NCBI GenBank assembly: GCA_947044365.1
Contig: OX345636.1
Location: 36,171,212 to 36,235,211, forward strand
Direction of reading: 5' to 3'
Origin: Petrosia ficiformis
Taxonomy: Eukaryota > Porifera > Demospongiae > Haplosclerida > Petrosiidae
DNA length: 64,000 bases
Shown: in pieces, positions 27,101 to 42,100 of the stretch
Layout: each line of letters opens with the position of its first letter
Numbering within the stretch: the stretch's first letter is position 1
Translations under genes and position numbers: made by a program
Notes under the pieces: model-generated
Databases searched by the model: none
Seen by the model: only the letters and a program-made list of their open reading frames with translations
Told to the model about the DNA's origin: nothing

Positions 27101-30100
27101 TTAGCAGCTGTGATATAATCCTGAGAACATCATAAATTTCTTTATCTACTCCATTAACATTTTTAGGATTGAACTCTTTGAGGAACTGTATAGCACTTTC
27201 AAGAGCTTCTTTAGTAATTTTAGCTGTCAAAGTAGTAAGTGCATACTCAATATCTTCAAACACTTCTGAAGGCTCCTTAAAAAAGTAAATCATTAAAATC
27301 ACGATAAATAAACTATTATCAAGCATAGTAATGATAAAATACATACATTATATTATACGTACTATGGGCACTATTTGATGTGGTATTATAGTATTATTTA
27401 TTGGGAACAAAATTAAATACCACTTCCACATAACAACCGTACATAAATATTACTTCTTTGTGTTTTGCCTTTACTCTAGCTGTATATATATACTTATGTA
27501 GGGTTGTTATGTGGAAGTGGTAATTAATTTTGTTGTCAAACCCATCTTGTTTCTGTGCTTTTTTCGGTTTTGATATATATCCCTACATACTCTTTCATTT
27601 TTTAAAATGTTTTTTATTATTCTTGTTTCAATTCTATTTTGAAATAACTCAGGAAATTTTTGATGACTATTCTGTTTTATTTATAGCATTGATATTTTCT
27701 GCAGGAAGGGTGTCACGAAGGAGACAGTATTCAAAATGTAGTACAATATTAAAATTGTCAAAATTTCTACTTCCTCTTTCATTTTAAAAAATGCTTTTTT
27801 TGTATTAATTTTGTTTCAATTCTATTTTTAAATCACTCCGCATAATACTTTGTTGGTAAATTGTTTTTGATCAAATACATGATGACTATTCTGTTTCGTA
27901 TTGATATATTCTGCAGGAACTATGTCCAGGAGACATTACTCAACACTGACTGCAATAAATTATTGTAATTTTTCTTAATAATTGCAATATGTAAGCAATA
28001 TGTAATTATAATAACTATAATATATATATATATATACAAGAATAATAAAAAAACATTTTTAATAAAATGAAAGAAGATGTAGGGATGTCGAAACATAAAA
28101 AGCGTGCGAACAAGGTTTGGAGGCTAACATAGGACCCAGAATTAAACAAACCATTTCCACATAACCCTACATAAGTACTTACACCGCTATAAAGCAAAAT
28201 ACAAAGAGCTGTACTTATGTAGAGTTATAGAGCAATTCCATGCCTAATTAACACAAAAAAAATGAGCACTCCTTCAGATTTTCATGAAACTCAGGAATAT
28301 GATCACTACTCCAAGGTATTATGTCACACAATTTGGTACATTAATGGTGTATGGTTTCTAAATTACAGGGCCGTAAAAATCCAAAATGTTTAGTCCCCTT
28401 ACTCAACATTTAAGGCTTAAACTTTGTCACCATATGAAATTAGATTACAGGACTTAAACCAAATTATACCTTGAAAAAATCCCTATCACATGATATCATA
28501 TGGTCACTAATTAAGAGGTCAGAGGTCATTAATTAAAATTTTTAATTAAGTATAACTAAAAAAACGACATCATTAATTTTTGTTAGTATTTCACAAATTA
28601 ATTTATAGGGTGTACTCTACAACCTGTATAAATTTAGTGGTGGGACCATTATGGGAAATTGCAGAGCCCTGTTCAAATACAAATCCAGATGAATCTGTGC
28701 CGTAATTGGTGTTTTACAATAAACAATCCTACTGAGAAGGAGAATTTATAGATAACTTCTAATGCTAAGAAGAATCTGCGAGAGGAAATGAAGGAAACCA
28801 GACAGGCACTTAAAAGATATTTAGGATTAAGTTACTATAAGAAACCGCCTGGAGATCAATGGTTTGATGGGTACATATACCAAAAGATTATTATATTGAA
28901 GGAGTTCCAGAGTTGCTTTAGTTGTTCTAAGTGTAAAGCATTAGCAGATGACAGACCAAACCAAACAAGAAAAGACCATTTACCAAAGACCAAAAACCAT
29001 AGAACAAAGATCAAAGACAATAGACCAAAGACCAAAGACCAAAGACCAGAGACCAGAGACCAAAGACCAAAGACCAAAGACCAGAGACCAGAGACCAGAG
29101 ACCAAAGACCAAAGACCAGAGACCAGAGACCAGAGACCAAAGTCCAAAGTCCAAAGACCAGAGACCAGAGACCAAAGTCCAAAGACCAAAGACCAAAGAC
29201 CAAAACCAAAGACCAAACCAAACAAAGACCAGAGACCAAAGACCAAAGACCAAAGACCAAAGACCAAAGTCCAAAGATCAAAGACCAGAGACCAGAGACC
29301 AGAGACCAGACACCAAAGACCAAACCAAATAAAGACCAAAGACCAAACCAAAGATGTGGTTTGGTCTTTGGTCTTGTTTTGTTTGGTTTGGTCTCCGGTC
29401 TTTGTTTGGTTTGGTCTTTGGTCTTTGGTCTTATGTCACCACGAGTTGGATTTTCGTGTGAAAGCCGAATGGCATTTTAGTGCGACATCTCATGGCAAAG
29501 GAGTATGTGATGGCATTAGGGGGCACCTGTGAAGCATCTAGCAGCCCAGGCTAGCCTTCAGAGTCCTTAACAGGAACAAATTATGACTCCGCTACAGCTT
29601 TATGACTGGGCTCGCACCTCGTTGAAGGCAATCCAATTCACCTATTGCACTTGTGCCGAGTATTCTGAAGTAAGAGATCAACTGGAGACTCGGTTTGACA
29701 ACTCCAGAACCATTCCTAGAACACGTCAATATCTCGTAGTATCCTCGGAGATTGTTCAAGTGCGAAAATTTTCAGCATCAACAACTTTCAAAGGAGAAAA
29801 AGTTAACAAACAAGGCAGTGAACTAAAATTAGAGACTATTTCGGACTGGGTTACTTGTATGTACAACAACAACTGGTGGTTAGCATTTGTTCTTGATCTA
29901 GATGTGGATAATTCTAAAGTCAAAGTAACCTTCTTGCATCCACAAGGCCCAGCTTGTTCGTACAAGTACCCGACCATTCCTGATGTGCTCACAGTTCCTT
30001 CAAGTCACATTTGAACTGAAGTTGACCCTAGAACAGCTACAGGGTGTTAATACACACTAACCAAGAAAGAAAACCAACTTGCCACTGAAAAACTAGCTCT

Positions 30101-33100
30101 CTTGTGAATAATGCATTCATTTGTATATGTCCTTTATTGTATTAATAATAATACTGTCTAAAATATACATTGTGAATTAACTATGTAGTGTACTTCCAAC
30201 ATAATGCAGTAAGGCAGTAAAATTGGTACTATAAGAATAGTACTACTATGAATTAGTACACCTACATAAACAAAAGAAGCAATATCTTCTAATCCCATAA
30301 TGGTCCCACCACCAAATGTATACAAGTTGTAGAGTACACCCTATAAATTAATTTGTGAAATACTAACAAAAATTAACGATGTCGTTTTTTAGTTATACTA
30401 AAATTTTAATTAATGACCTCTGACCTCTTAATTAATGACCATGCATACAAAAAAAATATCATGTTATAGGGATTTTTTCAAGGTATAATTTGGTATAAGT
30501 CCTGTCATCTAATTTCATATGGTGATAAAGTTATGGCCTTAAATTTTGAGTAAGGGGACTAAAAATTTTGGATTTTTACGGCTCTGTAATTTAGAAGCCA
30601 TACAACATTAATGTACCAAATTGTGTGTGACATAATAGGTTGGGGTAGTGATCATATTTCCTGAGTTTCCTGGAAATCTAAAGGGGTGCTCATTTTTTTG
30701 TGTTGATTTGGCATGGAATCGCTCTATATGGAAGTGGTTTGTTTAATTTTGGGTCCTATGTTAGCCTCAAAACCTTGTTTGTATGCTTTTTGGGTTTTTA
30801 CATTCCTACATCTTCTTTCATTTTATTGAAAATGTTTTACCAAGCAGTTAACTAACACTGATGAATTATTATGTTTATGTTCATTTGTTGATTATTGCTT
30901 CATGCTATCTATTGTTCCGAGAGAGGTTAAATCTAAGTATGATTGTGTAATTAGGATTGCCAAGGAGGAAATGGTCAATAATTCCAAACAAGAATCCCCA
31001 AGTTTACGTTTAACTTTGACTTCCTCAATTTCTCATGTTCCTGAAAAAGCTGAACTTGAACTACCTCCTAGCAAAAAACTAAAGTAAAGAGTAACTCTTG
31101 GAAAGATCTTCGGAAAACAACACCCTGGGTCAGGTAGTACTTTCTCTTTAAACAATAGAGTGAAGAATGAAGTCAGTATTACATAATGTTTCCAATCTAG
31201 CAGCTAAAAGTGTGGCAGCACTTTGGGTTCCGGGAGATGAAGATGGATCTGGAACTATAGCAACAAAGAAGCATGTAGTTGTTGTATATTCCATCAAGAT
31301 ATGTCCTATACGAACAATATATTTAACTTGTTTTCACATCTGGAACACCATCATAAGAAAGAGATCAACAAGTACGTAAGCGTGTTGATAGTGAAAGTTA
31401 AGCACCCTCAAAACTGGGACGTTCCATTTCTGAAGGCTTTTGTAAGGTGACACCACTGGAGACTGCTTTAACTTGACACAGACAGTTAGTGCAAGCTGTT
31501 GGTAACTTCATAGTTGAAGACTTGAAACCAATATCTCTTGTGGAAGGTAAGGGCTTTTGCAAACTGATGAACGTTGCTGAGCCTCGGTTCAATGTTCCAA
31601 GTTGGACATACTTCTCACAAAGTGTCATTTCTGCAAAATATATCGAGTTGCGAGAAGAGGTGGAAACATTCTCGAGTACTGTTCATTTTTGTACAATCAC
31701 AACTGACCTATGGACAGCTAAGTATCAAACAAGAGGTTACATTAGTTCAACCTGCCATGGTGCTGACAGCATCACATTAAGTACCATTGAGCTAACAGCT
31801 AACCTTACAGCTCCAACCATCAGTAGTGCTTTGATGGAATCAATGAGTCAGTGCATGGCGCATCAAGATAATGTTGTTGGAAACACAACTGATAATGCCA
31901 GAAACATTTCTAATGCTATGGAATAGTGTAACATCTTTAACATGCCATGTATTGGACACACACTTTATTTCTCTGTGTTGAAGACCTTTGATCTATGCAT
32001 GGTAACAAAAATCCTTGCCCAGAAAACGTCACACAATTTATGCGAGAAAAAAACAACAACTTTGAATACCTATGCACAAGCTTTTAAATGACTGTGTTAC
32101 TAGACAGGGAAGTACATACTCAATGTTGAAATGATTCATAGAACAGTAACAACCAATATGTTCAGTGTTCTGATGAAGAAATATCAGTGGCCAAGGAACA
32201 TGTAGATATACTTGAATATTCCAAAATGCAACATATAATCAGTGGAAAAAAAATACCCAACCCTTGGGATTGTACAGCTACTTCAAAAATTATTCTCCCA
32301 CACAATAGCAAATGCACTCAAAAAAGAATGAAATCAGTTAATAGAGACGATTTAAGATCTTGCTACCAGGATGATGACATTAAATTGAAACTTATGTGGT
32401 GATGTATTTAGATCCTCGTTGCAAAGCTATATCTTTCTTGGATGACTTTACAAAAGATGAGGATAGCAATAGTGTGATGTTGAAACTCACAACAGTTATA
32501 TAATGAGCAGCAGGAATTTTCTACAGATGAAGATCCACTACTTATTCCACCTATTCAATCTTAAAATGAAATGCCTCCTCCAAAGAAGACAAAGCTCACT
32601 AACTTCTTTGATAAAATGATTGGACCATCTCAGTCAGTATTGCTTAATCTAAATGAGATTGCATTAAATGAACTAAGAAAGTATGATGCTGAAGATCCTG
32701 AGACACTGGTCATGAAAGAACTGTTGAAGTGGTGGAAAGTAAGAGAGCAGCAATATAAGTATATGTCTCAGCTTGTGAAACCAACACTCTGTACCAATGT
32801 CAAGTGTGCCCAGTGAAAGCTGCTCAGCTCAGCTGGAATGTTCGTTTATCAAAACAGACCTTGTCTTTCTCCTGAAAATGTGGATTATTATGGCCCGTAG
32901 GACCATCCCTATGATTGCTTTCCCGCGGGTTCGAACTATATATATATACATATTTATTTATTTATTTTCTTGTGTCCACTTACGCAAGTATGCATTGTAT
33001 ACGTAGTTAAGGAAGTTGCGTCATTCCCTGGGGGACTCGGTCAATTAATGGGCGTGGCGCATAATAGAACACACGCTCGAACTTCGCAGAAAGAAAGCTG

Positions 33101-36100
33101 TTTGTAGCTTACATAGAAACTGGAACTACTAGCTAACTATTCTACCTGAAATACATTCCTAAAGTTCTACAAGATCCTTTAAAAGGTAAAGATAATCAAA
33201 ATAATAACTATAATAGACTGTTGTGTTTCAGGCATGATAAAGTCAGCCATGCTGGACACCATAAAGCAATCATAGGGATACTTTTTTCTCTATATACACT
33301 TGTCTTTGTTTTTGTAAACTCAAGGTAATGACTATTAAGTTTTGTTTAACATATTTGTTTTATCTACTCCTTTGTTATGGAATTCATGATGAATGTATTT
33401 AAATATAACAACAACATATTAACAGATTACACTTGAAATTAATTAAGTATTCCAGTCGTGTAAATGAATTTTAATTAGGTTCTAATGTGTAATTACAAAA
33501 TTGAAAATAATTGTTGCAATAACCCAATATATCACAATACTCTAAAGTGCAATACGCAATATGTAGTATGAGTATATTTTTGCAGTTCTAATACAAAATA
33601 ATGTGAGTCAAGAATATATGGAGGTGAGTGAGTATTAATAACATAACATATTCCTACTAACTGTACAGAAGAATCTTTCTGTTCAAAACAGAGGGTTAAC
33701 AATTGATGGAATACAAGATGAATGATCAATCTACAAGTGAGTGTTTGTTTGGCACAAATCCAATAAACAATGCATTGGTTATGACTACTACATGCTTAGG
33801 CAGCTGACTATTGGCTAATGTCTACTCATGTTCTTTGATGAATATGCCTACTTTTGATTTATAATGACGGCAGAAATAAGTCTTACTGTGCTATGAAATA
33901 GTTATAGACTTGCCTACAACCCCCATTTCATTCCCGGCTTGGGGGCTGTGGTTAAATCTATGACAATAGTAACAAAATTTGACAAAAAAAATTACATTTG
34001 GTATTCTGACTCACTTCTGAATTCTGATTCTGGAACTGCAAATACTTAGCTAATGTATTAATGACAGGTTCTCCACTGGGAGATACTAAAACAGTGTCAA
34101 TGACAGATTTGCTTTCTGGATCAGTTGTTCTTCTAATGTGTGTCATCACTAATGAGAGCAGAGTGTGCTGTTGTTGTCCATAAAGTCCAGGTGGGGGAAT
34201 CTCTTTAACAAACATTTTGACCTGAGAATGAGTTTAATAAAAATGTACACATAAGTGTAATTTAAATCAGGAAATTTTAATGTCATTAAAAAAATGTTTC
34301 CTAGAAAAAAATGATAAGGATGTTAATTATTGCTGACTGCATTAATTTTAAATTAAAAATATCGAAACAGTAAAACTTCAAGTAATTAATGTTTGTGGAT
34401 GGAAGCAACAGAGTGACAGTGAAGACTTCCCAATCTACAGTATGTCACATTTTGTGAAAAAGAAAATACATAATCTATATAGATATCATATAATTTTTCT
34501 ATGTATTTAAAGTACTGCATTTCCTTGAGCATAAGCAATGGTTACAATTTTAATGCTGTATAGACTTGATGGCAGCTTCTACTTGAGGAAAACATTTATG
34601 GAATATATATATATAAAAGAGGTAACAATTTCACTAATTAAAACTTCGAATTCAGTTTGAACTTAGATTAGGTAGTTGCTAACACACTCTCTAACACTTG
34701 CAGTGCTATGTTATATTATGCCATCGTACAAATATAAAAATGTGCATGTATGAGCTTTTTTAATTACTGGTGTATACACAAACCTTCTCTTTAGCTTCAA
34801 GTAGGAGTGCTAATAAAATATTGTTATGTTCTTTTTCCACTTCAGTAAGGAATGACTCATGGCTTAAATGGAACTTTTCAAACCGGTTTAAAAATGGAGC
34901 TGGGGTATTGTGCAATTCTGAATATTTCAGAACTACCACACATTGAAACTCAGGGTGTACTAAGCAGTTAGACACTCTATTTCCTGTAGCAATTCGAGCA
35001 TAATATTTCTTGGTCTTGTGTTGGAAGTCATCAATACATGTGAAACGCTGGTTGAAAAGATCATAGAAACTTTCATGAATTTCATCACACTGGCTCAGAA
35101 CAACAGTGTGACCAAGAATAATGGAACTTGTAACTCGAGCTATTGTCATGGCCTATATAATAATGATAATTACCAAATTAACCAGATATTGCTAATAGTC
35201 CAAGAGATATTATATGAATGATACATAAGCATTAGAATCTCTCAAAATACTGATATGAATTGAATATGATGTGCAAAAAAATGCTACAAAAATGTACATG
35301 TATATCACTTTTCCAGAAATATTCTCCTCCTTGTGCCTTTTAAGATTAAAGACTGTTTCACATAATGATTCAAAGCATTGGGTTTCTTTGTGTTGCGTCA
35401 ATGTATTGCATTTTAAACATGATGTACCTCCTTCAATACCATCAATTGCGATGTAATGTGACGATAGATTTGATTTCCATCTTAGCGTCAGTTTGACCAA
35501 TAGGTTTTCAGAATTTTATCACAACTCAACTGATTCAACGAAAGGTTTTGTGTCATTATGTGAACCAGCCTTAAGTTGGGATATAAGGCCTTTTTCACCA
35601 GTTGTTACTTTGGTTACAACTTGTCAATGCATGATTATCAAGATGATAGTAAAATAATGTATGCCGAAAAGAAGCACTCTGACAACAGGATATAAAATAT
35701 TATCAACTGAACTAACCTTTTGAAGTCTGTCACCAGGAAGTTTACTGAGTGCATATATTCTGCAATTTGATCTTTTCAAGATGCCAAATTTAAACAGGAA
35801 GCGAACTAGTGATTCGTCCTCACTGTGATCAATAAGCAACTTGTATCGAACTTCATTTTCAAAGCAGAGGTCCTCTGGTTTGTCTGCTAAACTGGACTTC
35901 AAAACTGTTAGAGGTGACTGTAGCATTTCAGGGTCAACTTCGCTCACACCAAACTACATGACAACAAGTTTTGGGATTACTACAATGTTTGAAAACCCCT
36001 CCTCCAACAATTTACCTAAACATAGCATTATGACACATGGGCAGAGTTGGGTCTGCTTCCAGCCCTGGAAGGTCGGTCATGTTCTATGCAGAAAAGAATG

Positions 36101-39100
36101 TTTGTCTTGGAAATATTCATATTATATGCCACTGGTACAGTTTAATGGGGTTTTCACTGACTACTGCAATGTAAATGACAACCATGCAAAGGACACTTTT
36201 TACATCAATTGCTTTCTTAATTAACTCTTCTTTTCAGCCAAGCAAGCTAAAATCATCAGTTATGTAAACCTTGTTATAAATCAGACAGAAGTCGCTTTTG
36301 AATGCTCCACCCACACAGGTTGCATTAAACTGCACCCATGGTACGTCATATAAGACAAAAATTCTTGTTTGCGTAGAATATGAACCCGTGAGTGTTGGAA
36401 CAAGATACATCTCTGCCCTATGTGTCATATGGTGTGTAGGTATAGAGGGCATGGTCTCCAGGTTAATCAAACACAACAAACATAATCATTAATATTTAAC
36501 ATACATTTTCCACAACCCATCCATTTCAGCAATGGTAATGCATACCTGTAGTACACACTTACCTCTGAAAGAAATTTTCCAGCCAAACCCTTAAAATCTT
36601 CAGCTCCTAAAAAGTTTCTTTGAAGGGATTTTAGCAGCAATTCTGGAGATATATAATTGTGATCCCTTGACATATTTTTACGCAAATATGAAAAAAAATG
36701 CATCAGATCTCTTAAACCGAATATGGAACTAAAATTGTGAGATGCCATTTCTTTTGAATAAACGCTAGTTATACATTTTAGTTGTTCTTTTATATTTTCT
36801 GGAACATCATTTACATCCTTATACCCCAATAATGCACCAGCAAGTTGTTGCAAATCATCATCTGAAGCATTAACTTGAAATAGACACACTGCTCGATTTG
36901 ACTTTGCTGCATCAAGAATTGTGTTTGTTAGAGCAACAAAAGACACTTCAGGATTATCCAAGTGATAATGAAGAACTTTTAGGACTTGCAAGTTCTCTTC
37001 TGGTAGGCCAGCCTCATCCATCAAGACAACAGAAACTGCACCATGTCCACTATTATCTATCTGTTCCTGTCGGGATGTAGCTTTTTTAAACAGTGTTTTA
37101 ATATCCTCAGTTGTGGAATGCTTTGAACATTGATAAATGTGAGGATCAAGGGATTTCATTATCTTGTGTCTGAATACCTTTTTGGGAGACACTTCACCTT
37201 GGAGATTGGCAAGGGCTATCTTGAATGAAAGGGTTTTTGAACAGCCTGGTGGTCCTATTATAATGAGTGGAATATGAGTCATACAGCATACAATGATAGC
37301 ATATAAATTTTCTCTCAAGGCTTGTGTGTCTGCTACTCCAACAGGACGATCAATGTTTTCCATAAGCCAGTCAAGTTCGTCTTTCAAAGCTTTTGTAAAA
37401 GTAACCCTAATTCCCTCAAAACGATGGGTTCCCTTATCACAACCCTCAGTTACCTGTGTGACTAAGAATGGATGTGCATCCAACCGAGTAGCATATTCCT
37501 TTCTGTACTTTGCATTCAGACGAAAGTAGTACACTAATGCGAGTGATACAAAGAGAGCTCTTACCGAGAGCTGCCAATTATTGCTAACAGACCTTTCTTC
37601 AGATGTGCCTGAATAGCCATATTTTTCCAATAGTTGGAAAGAAGATTTCAACCAAATGTACAACTTAAGTACTCTTTGGATATCTCTTTGACTAACCGAG
37701 CTGAAACTAGCAGCTGTGGCATCCTTCTCAGCCACATTGGCATCAATCAAATAATCCTTAGTAAACTGTCGAAGAAGATGTTGGCTCAATGATATTTTCT
37801 CTATTAGTGTCTCGCATTCTAATTCTGTCAGTTGATTGTCCAATAATTTAAACTTAGACAGAATATAATCTCGTTCTTCATTTGCTTTCAATGAGCCGAA
37901 GTCCCACATTAAGAGCTCAAACGAGGGATGAAGTGGACGTACCAAGTAATCACCTTTGAACCACGTGTCATTACTTGCACTGAAGAGAGTGCAAAGGCTA
38001 TTTGTTCGATGAGGATTACAAGCTGCAACAATAAATATGTTTTGAGGAAGAGGCTAAAAAATGTATTTAAATGAAGTTAACAACAAATAGTAAAGGTAAA
38101 TCATAAGATACCTTTCCATCCAAGGTATGATCCACTATAATCTCCTTTAAAAATCCAAGACAAGAAGCTGTATTAACTTCATCAAAAAAAATCTAACAGT
38201 AAAATAATTAATATTGTCATTATGCAGTACAAAATTTATTAGAGATACACCATCACTTACAGTAAGCTTTGGTCTCTTGTCGAAATTTCCTTCAAGTGAA
38301 CCTTCTTCATCAATGATTGGTTGCAGAAACTCTTTTATATCAGATGGTGTCAGTCCTAATAATAAATTATAACCAAACATGAATTAATACACTATTAGTA
38401 TTAACGCCAAGAAATCCTGATAAATGTGCATGATTATAATATTCATAATAGCACTTCGTCAACACAGAAAATACAATTGGAATGTGTGTGCAAAAAGTGC
38501 AGTACAAATCATCTGCTTTGAGCATCTTTCAGAGAGGAGGGGCCAGACTATACTGAGTTCAGGGATCTCTAAGTGTTCCTCCTTTACCCATATTAGTTTT
38601 TATAAATTTCAAATTAATTGTAGTACAAAAATGAACGTTGTGCTGTGCAGACCCCTTGCCACTGTAGTATGATATAGCGTACATGCAATGAATCCCTTCA
38701 TGTACTCTTTACTCTTTCACGGTAGCACAAATTCTGAGCAACACGGCATTCAGCGATAATGGTAATTCTCAGCAGATAAAATACTTAAGTACAATTGGAA
38801 CTACAGTTCATCATGGCATTAGAAAACATACCAGAATCAATTTTCTTTACTTCAAATAGCTGCCTTTGCTTGCCAAACAAGAATTTCATCAGTAATGAGG
38901 TTATACTCTAAAGATGGAAAGAATAGGTTGTAATGAATGACAAATCTAAATCAAGCTTTTTTTAATAGTGGAATTTTGTACATGTGCCCATTTGTAAGAA
39001 CATGTGATAATTTCCAGTACATTATGTACATGTATGTCCAATTGTAGGTATATGATTGACCCAAATTTCATGAACTATCCTGAAATTCAGCTCTTTCATA

Positions 39101-42100
39101 TGCCACCAGATACATTATAGGTACCCGGAATTGTCACATTTCCTTACGTAGGTGCAAAATAGAATATTCCACTTTTTTGTTGTGTTTCTCACCTCAGCAT
39201 CAAATAATTGAGGAATTTCTCTGCTAAATGGAAGAAACTGTATTAGTGGAAACACATCACTAATATTATTTTCTTTCTGCATTTTATGGAACCAGGAAAG
39301 AACTCTTTTAAGAAATGTTTGTTTTACAGCATCTAATAAGGATGACAACATGTCTTCGAACTGTTCTGCAGTTTTCCAGGTGCTGTCAATAATTGTACAA
39401 ACTTCGTCAGGTGATGGAATTAATGAATGAAGTTGCTGTTTCATGTAATCCATCAGATTTTCTCTCCAAAGAGAGAGGCTTTGCTGATAGGAGTGGTTAT
39501 AGAGTTTTGAAAGTGTTTCTAATAGAAATGTTTTCCCAACCCCTGTTTCTCCTGAGATTATAACTGGCATTCCACACTGCTGTCTCTCATGAACACTCAA
39601 CATCTTGAGTAGATAATCTAACGTTAAAACATAGCCTTGGTTCTGGAGAACTGAGAGCCCACTCTGAGATGGATCCTTGCGTATCTGCAAAGCGGTGCAA
39701 AGACAATCTTGTAATGTTTTCTGTTTCTTTAACTCTCTATATAAGTAAAATAAAACCACAGTATTATAATAATTATGTTGAACAGTAGTGGCACAAAACA
39801 GAAAAAAAAGATAGAGCAAATTTATATTTATCATTAATGCAGTTTTGTTATATTTCATCGAGATAGACAATTCAATATATCACAAGAAACCTATACTTAC
39901 ACTGGACTTGGAAAATGAAATCCAAAATTTCCGATCATCTCTGATTCTTCAGGTGACAGACGACCAGTACGAGACAGTACACTGAAAGCTCCATCACTGT
40001 AAATAAGCTATACAAATGAAATGATATGATGGATTTAACATTATTTAAAATATTTTCAATCAACTATATTTTTAAAGACAGTTAATAGCTGAGGGGCTAT
40101 TCTCTTGACCATTGTGTCTGATGAGTCAGCACATGAGCCATGGCATCCTACATCGTGCTCTAAATTTGTCAACCATCATATCACACCATCCTCATTCTTA
40201 CTTAACAATTCGTGGCTGATATCATAGCTGAGGAAATAAACAGCAGGAGCTCAGCTACTCCCTCCCTCCACACACCCAGATATGTCGCTTAAATCATAGG
40301 TGTTTGGCATGAAGTTATCACAGGAATCTCCAAGCCTATATTGCTCATGCTATGTCCCACTCATCCACTTCGTTGTGTCCCACATGTTAAATTTGTTTGG
40401 GGTTTATAAGGCCTATATACATCAGGGTTCCCAATTGGGTGGGTGCCATAAATATAGAGACAGATATGGTTTATATAGTAGACACGAACTGCTGTCAATT
40501 AAATGTCAGTTATTTGTTTTATTTCTAGTTCTAACATCATGTCCCCGGGCCCTAGCAGTCTGCCATCACCCTCAGCATTGTAGTCTGTCCAACTCCTATC
40601 CAGCCCTAATCATCCCCCTGCTGCAGTGCATGTGTTGCTCCTGTGCTGTTCTCCTTTGAGTTTCATGCCGGAAATGACTTCCCTCACACACACATCATGG
40701 CTAGTTATCACAGATACACGTTGAATCTCCTGTTATTTGAAATGAGCAAGGGAGTTTCCTCCACTGTGTCATGGCATCCCTTTGGTGCTTCTAATTTGGC
40801 AGAACAGGAGAGGATGTTACACCAACCCATGCCTGCAATGACCAATTTCATTAGAGGTAGAATATTTCACAATTCATTGGTCACAGTTTCAGATTTGGGG
40901 GCAGTTAATATAATGCAAGAGAGTGCCTTCATCATCTCCATTCCATTAGGTCAGCTTTTACCACAAATATTTTCCTTATTTAAATTCCTTTGTTAATTGC
41001 AAGTACTATTCTACTGTCACAATTTATTCCAATTCCTATTTTAATGGCCCACGGGGCTATCCTTATGATTGCTTTCTGTCAGGGTTAATCCATATACACA
41101 TGTATATATATCTCCTCTACAGCCATCAGTTTATATACATCAAGTCAGCTCTGTTACCTGAGTTTCTGTTTCTAGTTTAATCTTCACCTTACCCTTTGTT
41201 GTTTTGTGGCACATCTTAGCCACAGTTCACCGTCTCCTCAGTCTATTTGAGCACAATATGCATGTTTTTCTGAAATAACCCATGGCCTACCTTACCAATC
41301 CTTGTCATTCACCCCCTGCCTAGAGTATGTGCATCAGAGAGGTTCTTCTACCCACTCAATGCCAAAAGTACTTTCGCATCACAACTGGCCATCCTTCGTA
41401 CCATCTACTGTGTGTGGTCATAAGAATCTATTGATTTCAATATGGTTATGTTGTCTGGGCTTTTTTTTTGCTTCTTGTGGTGCAGGGAGTTCACTTGTCA
41501 ATTGTCAAAGGCTTATTCCTTTTTCTTGTTGTCACCTACTGACATTTGCGTCAATTCACATACACATCCTCATTATGAGGATGCACACAACCTGCAAACC
41601 GAAACTGGTATGATCACTTGGTATTTAGGCCGAACAGGAGAGACTTTATGCACAGTACAGCAATCAACCCAGGATGGCCTGTGATCACTTCATCACAACT
41701 GTGTGACAGGGAATACAGGTAGCAGGATTCAATATTTCCTAGTTAATTATTGCAGTTGCAGATTCAGAATTGGGCCAGCTACTATATAGCTGCTCAATGT
41801 TTGATCAAGACCATTGGCTAATGAAAGTCTGCTGCATATGGCTAGTATACTAGGCAGACTCTAAGAGAATGCCTCAACTCCAACACATCAATGGTCACCA
41901 GGGCCTTGCTTGCTTAGTGAATGGGTCTATTACTTAATTTTGTTTCCTTATCCCTTTTGTTGACTGCATGTATACCATTCAATTTTGTTCACATCTTTTC
42001 TGTGATTATTTATGCTAACCTCTTTGACATGAGGTTTTATGTTAGGTTATGAAATACAATCCCCTATCTAACTGTAATGTATGCTTGCTAGAGATGCATA

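Larger units (their letters stand above)
28230..30724 (+). mobile_element. DNA transposon with about 430-bp terminal inverted repeats, TATA target duplication
   Basis: 2,495 bp. It starts GAGCAATTCCATGCC and ends GGCATGGAATCGCTC, with inverted repeats extending to about 28655 and from about 30295. It is flanked by TATA on both sides (28226-28229, 30725-30728). A GAG start and 4-bp duplication fit the published description of Sola elements; this class assignment is inference. The interior encodes remnants of one protein interrupted by a 7-bp minisatellite. Confidence 0.75.
28034..30838. mobile_element. MITE family A copy split by a Sola-like transposon
   Basis: The left arm and loop run from CAAGAATAATAA (28036) to GTAGAGTTATA (28229). 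The right arm resumes at 30725 (TATATGGAAGTGG) and ends near 30838. The pieces join exactly as in intact copies when the insertion and one TATA are removed. Confidence 0.85.

Noticed and set aside
28950..29432. Possible CRISPR-like array
   Set aside because: The units are contiguous 7-mers without spacers, in eukaryotic DNA.
28788..29532. Long overlapping open frames on both strands (230 and 194 codons plus; 155 and 123 minus)
   Set aside because: They are read-through of a stop-free 7-bp repeat; the KDQRPKT pattern appears in every frame.
32920..32940. GGTTCGAAC, a tRNA B-box-like sequence, suggesting a tRNA or SINE
   Set aside because: No cloverleaf or A-box at the right distance; it is part of the MITE B body, and the second copy has changed bases there.
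36234..36479. 81-codon minus-strand frame, possible exon of the giant gene
   Set aside because: It lies within a TA-flanked MITE, and exons 27 and 28 join in phase without it.
40300..40996. Plus-strand frames of 119 and 117 codons upstream of the recombinase domain
   Set aside because: No similarity to RT or gag that I can see; may be part of the element but not supportable as genes.
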